From Chiua virens (lineage: Eukaryota; Basidiomycota; Agaricomycetes; Boletales; Boletaceae), in contig JAHNUO010000001.1 in NCBI GenBank assembly GCA_019787685.1, forward strand, positions 558,001 through 622,000: a stretch of DNA of 64,000 nt, written 5' to 3'. Under the pieces are notes generated by a model. The model worked only from the letters and a program-made list of their open reading frames with translations. It was not told where the DNA came from and did not search any database. The translations under genes and the position numbers were made by a program. This document shows, in pieces, positions 60,293 through 64,000 of the stretch. Each line of letters opens with the position of its first letter. Positions within the stretch are counted from its first letter, which is position 1.

Positions 60293-63200
60293 GGCGAGGC
60301 AGAAAAGAGGAACAAAACTTCTATAAGGGTGCCTGAAATCAGCACTGAAAAGGAATTGCAACTCAACGCTCAATTAAGGCACCGCACTCGTCGGACTCTC
60401 AATTGGAACCGAGATTATGGTTCAGGAACAGCCCCGGCCGAGCTACGGCACCGGTGGCATTGTCACGCCGTAACACTGCCGGTGACATCTGCCACGCTTA
60501 TCAATCGAGACCCCTCCGCGACCCCCCAATCATCCGCACACAGCGGGGGTGCCTGTCTTTTACGTCCGAAGGCATCTCTGATTAGCGTCCCCTACATGGC
60601 TGTGGCATGACGCTCTCATTCTCTGATCCGCATTGCCCCCGTCCTTTATTTTCGCGTCATTTGTACTATAGTACGTAGGTCGTCGAGGTCTAGAGCCATC
60701 ACCTGCACCGCCCTTCTTGGCACTATGTATCAATGTCGTGGTGTGCCTGGGCGTTGCGGGTAGCGGCATATCTGAACCACCAAGCTGGCATCGAGCTCGT
60801 CCATCTGCACGTGGTCTCTCTTCGAACACCTTCTCGGACGGTCGTTTGATCTCTCCGCAAAGGCGGGCCCCGTCACTGCACCCGCACCCGCACACACACG
60901 CGCCGTGCACATCTTCCCCTTTTTCATATCCACCAGTTCCTCCTCATTCGCACTGCCCGGTTAAACTCTTCCGCCATCCTGTCGGAAACTTTTCACATCA
61001 AGCAGTGCCATAAAGACAGAATCTATGTAAAGATCAGCTCTCCACCTCCCCCTGGCGTACGAGATCGTCCCGCGAAATCCAGAACAGGTTAGTGCCGGCG
61101 CTGCTTTCGCTTTCCCAAGTAGCCGATCCGACTCGTCTTGCGCGCGGACCGGACACGTCCCCAGCGCTACCTCAGCTGGTACGTCCAGTCTCTGGGTCGT
61201 GCCCATGCTTCCATCTATGGTCGCGTGACATCCCACGAGTCCAGGCTTCACGAACGATTTATCCAGACTTTGGGCTCGTCCAGACCCCAAGCTATCGCAT
61301 TTACCACGCACTCGACGACAGTATGAAATTTGTAACACAATCACCGCTGAACAAAAGTAGATTGCATGTGTGTCACTCCGTCCACGCCAAGGGCATGCAA
61401 GCGATTCGTAACGTCCACACGCCATATCCAGTCTTCAATTCCCCGTCGCCCATCTCCCACCGCGTTCCGTTCCGACCCAGCCTAGGCTCGCGCTCGCCTG
61501 CTGACCGATCAATACCCTTCCAGGCTCGATCCCGCTTCGACCCTTCAAGATGTTCTGACCTCTGCTCCCGAGGAAGCGAGCGTGTAGACTACTACGGGAA
61601 CGCCTCCATGCAGTCAATCAGCATCTTGGTTGGACAATGAAGCGAACAACGACGATGACAGTGTCCCAAAAGGCCCATCATATGGGGGCTTGATGGATCT
61701 GATGGCCGGGAAATCCCTGCGATGGAGAACGAAGCACTCGCGATCACGTGTGGGTCTCCGCGGGAGTGTCGGGATCGCAACGTCGTCGAGCACGTAATGC
61801 AGCGAGGTATCTCGAACGGAAACCTCCTGTTTGAAAGCGCAATCAAAGGCGTACATACGATATCGCCCCTTCTAGCCTCTTTTTCTCCCTCTTGCAGGTC
61901 AGAAAACGCATCGTATCGATCGAATTGGGGATATGTCAACAAGAACCACTTGGCACGTCGACAGTGCGGCCCGGTCACATCACATTGACATTAAGAATGG
62001 ATATATAGTTGATGATAGTTGACATGACGGGGACAGTGCCACGCACATAGAAAAAAGAAAAAAAGACTCAACGAAAAAGAAAACGAAGAGAAGAAAACGG
62101 CAACTAGTGACCGCAATCATAGCCTGACACACGATCTAATACTAGCGGGTTGGAAATTAAGATTCATGAATCATATCATCTATCCTGTTTTCGAACGTAG
62201 GTCCGCCTTGATGCCGTGCCGGGACTTGTGCTTATTATGGTGTTATGTGTAGTGTAGTCGCTGCTAGCGAATCCGCTAGCCTAGACCGTCTGCATTTGAT
62301 CGTTCCGAGCGTGGAGGCGCGGTAGCATTTTTCCTCCATTTTTTTCCTCTGGCTTGGCAAGTAAGTTGGACCCATGGATATCTCAGCAGAAGAACCGCTC
62401 GCGGCAGGATCCGAACAAGTTCCTTGTGGCCTAAAAATGAGTTGATGAGCCGAGTCCATTTATGGTAACTGATTTGGTCATGCGTCGCGGCAGCGGTCTA
62501 GACCCCGGCGACGCGCTCGTGTCGATGTTCCCGAATCCGGCGTCGAGGGCGATGTCGCCCGGGTCGGTAGTAGGGTGAACGTTGCAATGCACCTTGCCGC
62601 CTTGCGCACAGCCCTGTCAATGGGACTGGTCGTGTGCGATCGAGACGTGGACGGACGTTTACGGTTGGGCACGAGCAGACACGGGTCGGGGTCGTATCGC
62701 GTCCGACGCAGTAAGTCGCACTCACGATATAGACGGAGACGGGATGCGGACCGCTGGGAGGATCCGAGTCTGTCACACTGTGAGTTCCCTCACCCTCTAC
62801 CCTTTCACAGTCATCACGTAACAACGTCCGAATCTGCCGCTGTACTTGCACACGAATTGACGGCGAATTACCTACTGGTAATCATGTGCGTCGTTTGTGG
62901 TACCAGTGGATATTGTAAAATTTCTTTTCTTTTGCATTTTTTTCCCTATAGAAAAGGCCTCTCCGAATCCACCGTGATGCGCATCGCCGGCATCATACAT
63001 AATGATTCGGACATTAGCCGCACCCACGCTTATTCACCAACTTGGCTTTCCAAACGATCCCAGGCAGCTTGCATAATCCAAACCTTGAGCCTGACCTTCC
63101 AGTGCAAGGGTTGACATGGACACGGCAGCTTAGCTGACTGATCAACAGGATCAGACCTCGAGACGGAGCAACGACTACATTTATGGATTAGCCACCCTGA

Positions 63201-64000
63201 TCGTCGCCGACGGGACACTGACACTGTTCGCCCCCGCGCTCGATGCTCTATAGCGATACCCGATTGAATCGTGTTTTTTAGACACTGCCACTGCCACCAT
63301 CATCACTCGCCAGGGTGTCCCTGCCCAGTGCCAAGTCCAACACGCGGCCAGCGTTGACGGTTTTTGCATGCCAATCTCGACCTTCCACGGTCGATTCGGG
63401 CTCGGAAGGTCGTTTCAGGGGGCCCGAGAAGTGTCCCCGACCCGGGGACTTGCCATCGTGACAATGGACCGGTGATTCGGGACTAGGCAACCCGGTTCGA
63501 GGTGACGCGTCACGGTCTGACTGGCAGTAACCATGATCGTATCCTGGACGACCCCCTCTTTTGCATCCTGTGATCCACGCCGAGTCTGGTTTAGGGGCTC
63601 GCATATATCTCCATCCTTCGTGAACGCTGATTGCTGGCTTGTTCAACCCCGATCCGAGTCGATTTGCCCGTACAAGGGTAAGCGTACAGATGAACATTGT
63701 TTGGGTCTCCGTCGGCGGTTTCAAAGGCAGTGTGTGTCACGAATGTAACTTCTCGCTCCAACTTACGAATGTTGGTGGACACTACACTAGGTAAGTAGAT
63801 CAAGTTCACAATCCTAGAAGCGTACATACGTGAGGCAAAGATCGATTCATAATCTGATAGACGCCCACGCTGGTCCGAAGATTGCTTCTTGGGTTTACTC
63901 CACAGGAATGATAATCAAAACCTTGACTTTTCGAGTCGTTATTGACACTAGTGCTTAGGTACGCCACCAGTGCGGGTGATGTCACCCCTCTCGCCCCTGT
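60293..64000. other. 3.7 kb right end without a nameable gene
   Basis: Open frames exist on both strands (plus 61092-61640 and antisense 60961-61425; plus 62575-63114; minus 63278-63724), but they overlap one another and show no domain, signal peptide or TM segment I can name. 60860-60905 is CA/CG-rich and 62045-62105 is purine-rich. It could be a long regulatory region upstream of the C2H2 gene or contain divergent lineage-specific genes. Confidence 0.4.

Overview
The window is eukaryotic nuclear DNA from a filamentous basidiomycete, most likely an Agaricomycete. Most genes are cut by short (about 45-80 nt) GT-AG introns, there are no operons, and several families typical of mushroom-forming fungi are present (DUF6593, DUF6697, cerato-platanins, an Agaricomycete 7-TM family, a Cop/protoilludene-type sesquiterpene synthase relic). 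I cannot fix the species.

Layout. 0-13.7 kb is gene-dense housekeeping: the 3' end of an amino-acid permease, a DUF6593 protein, PER1 (GPI lipid remodelling), class I deacetylase HOS2, an SLC41/MgtE-type Mg2+ transporter, ADA3/NGG1 (SAGA adaptor), the RNA polymerase I subunit RPA34, and bifunctional THI20 (HMP-P kinase plus TenA). 14-18.8 kb holds two tandem paralogues of an unrecognised, N-glycosylation-rich multi-pass membrane family; a decayed third copy lies inverted at 52.2-53.9 kb. 19.8-28 kb is NatC subunit MAK10/NAA35 followed by a mitochondrial block: MSW1 (mitochondrial TrpRS), a conserved helical protein, mS33 and SUV3. 28-39.4 kb is accessory: a possible secreted protein, a P450-like protein, a DUF6697 protein, an SDR, a degenerate sesquiterpene synthase, a glyoxalase-like protein and a GH17 beta-glucanase. 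39.8-48 kb has an intron-containing tRNA-Arg(ACG), a 7-TM protein, a BTB protein, an ADP1-type EGF-ABCG transporter and COX17. 48.7-51.6 kb has two tandem cerato-platanins (the first disrupted) and MCP1. 54.5-60.3 kb has a Ser/Thr-rich single-pass membrane protein, RPF2 (5S RNP/60S assembly) and a two-finger C2H2 transcription factor. The last 3.7 kb has no gene I can name.

Two things dominate the interpretation. First, many strongly conserved genes carry one to three single-base frame breaks, mostly net insertions and several in homopolymers. That looks like uncorrected long-read sequence rather than mass pseudogenisation, so gene models here must be read through indels. Second, and separate from that, some loci look genuinely decayed: the terpene synthase (in-frame stops plus missing blocks) and the inverted copy of the membrane family. 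I found no CRISPR, insertion sequence or other convincing novel system. The best candidates for follow-up are the terpenoid-cluster remnant and the tandem/inverted membrane glycoprotein family.
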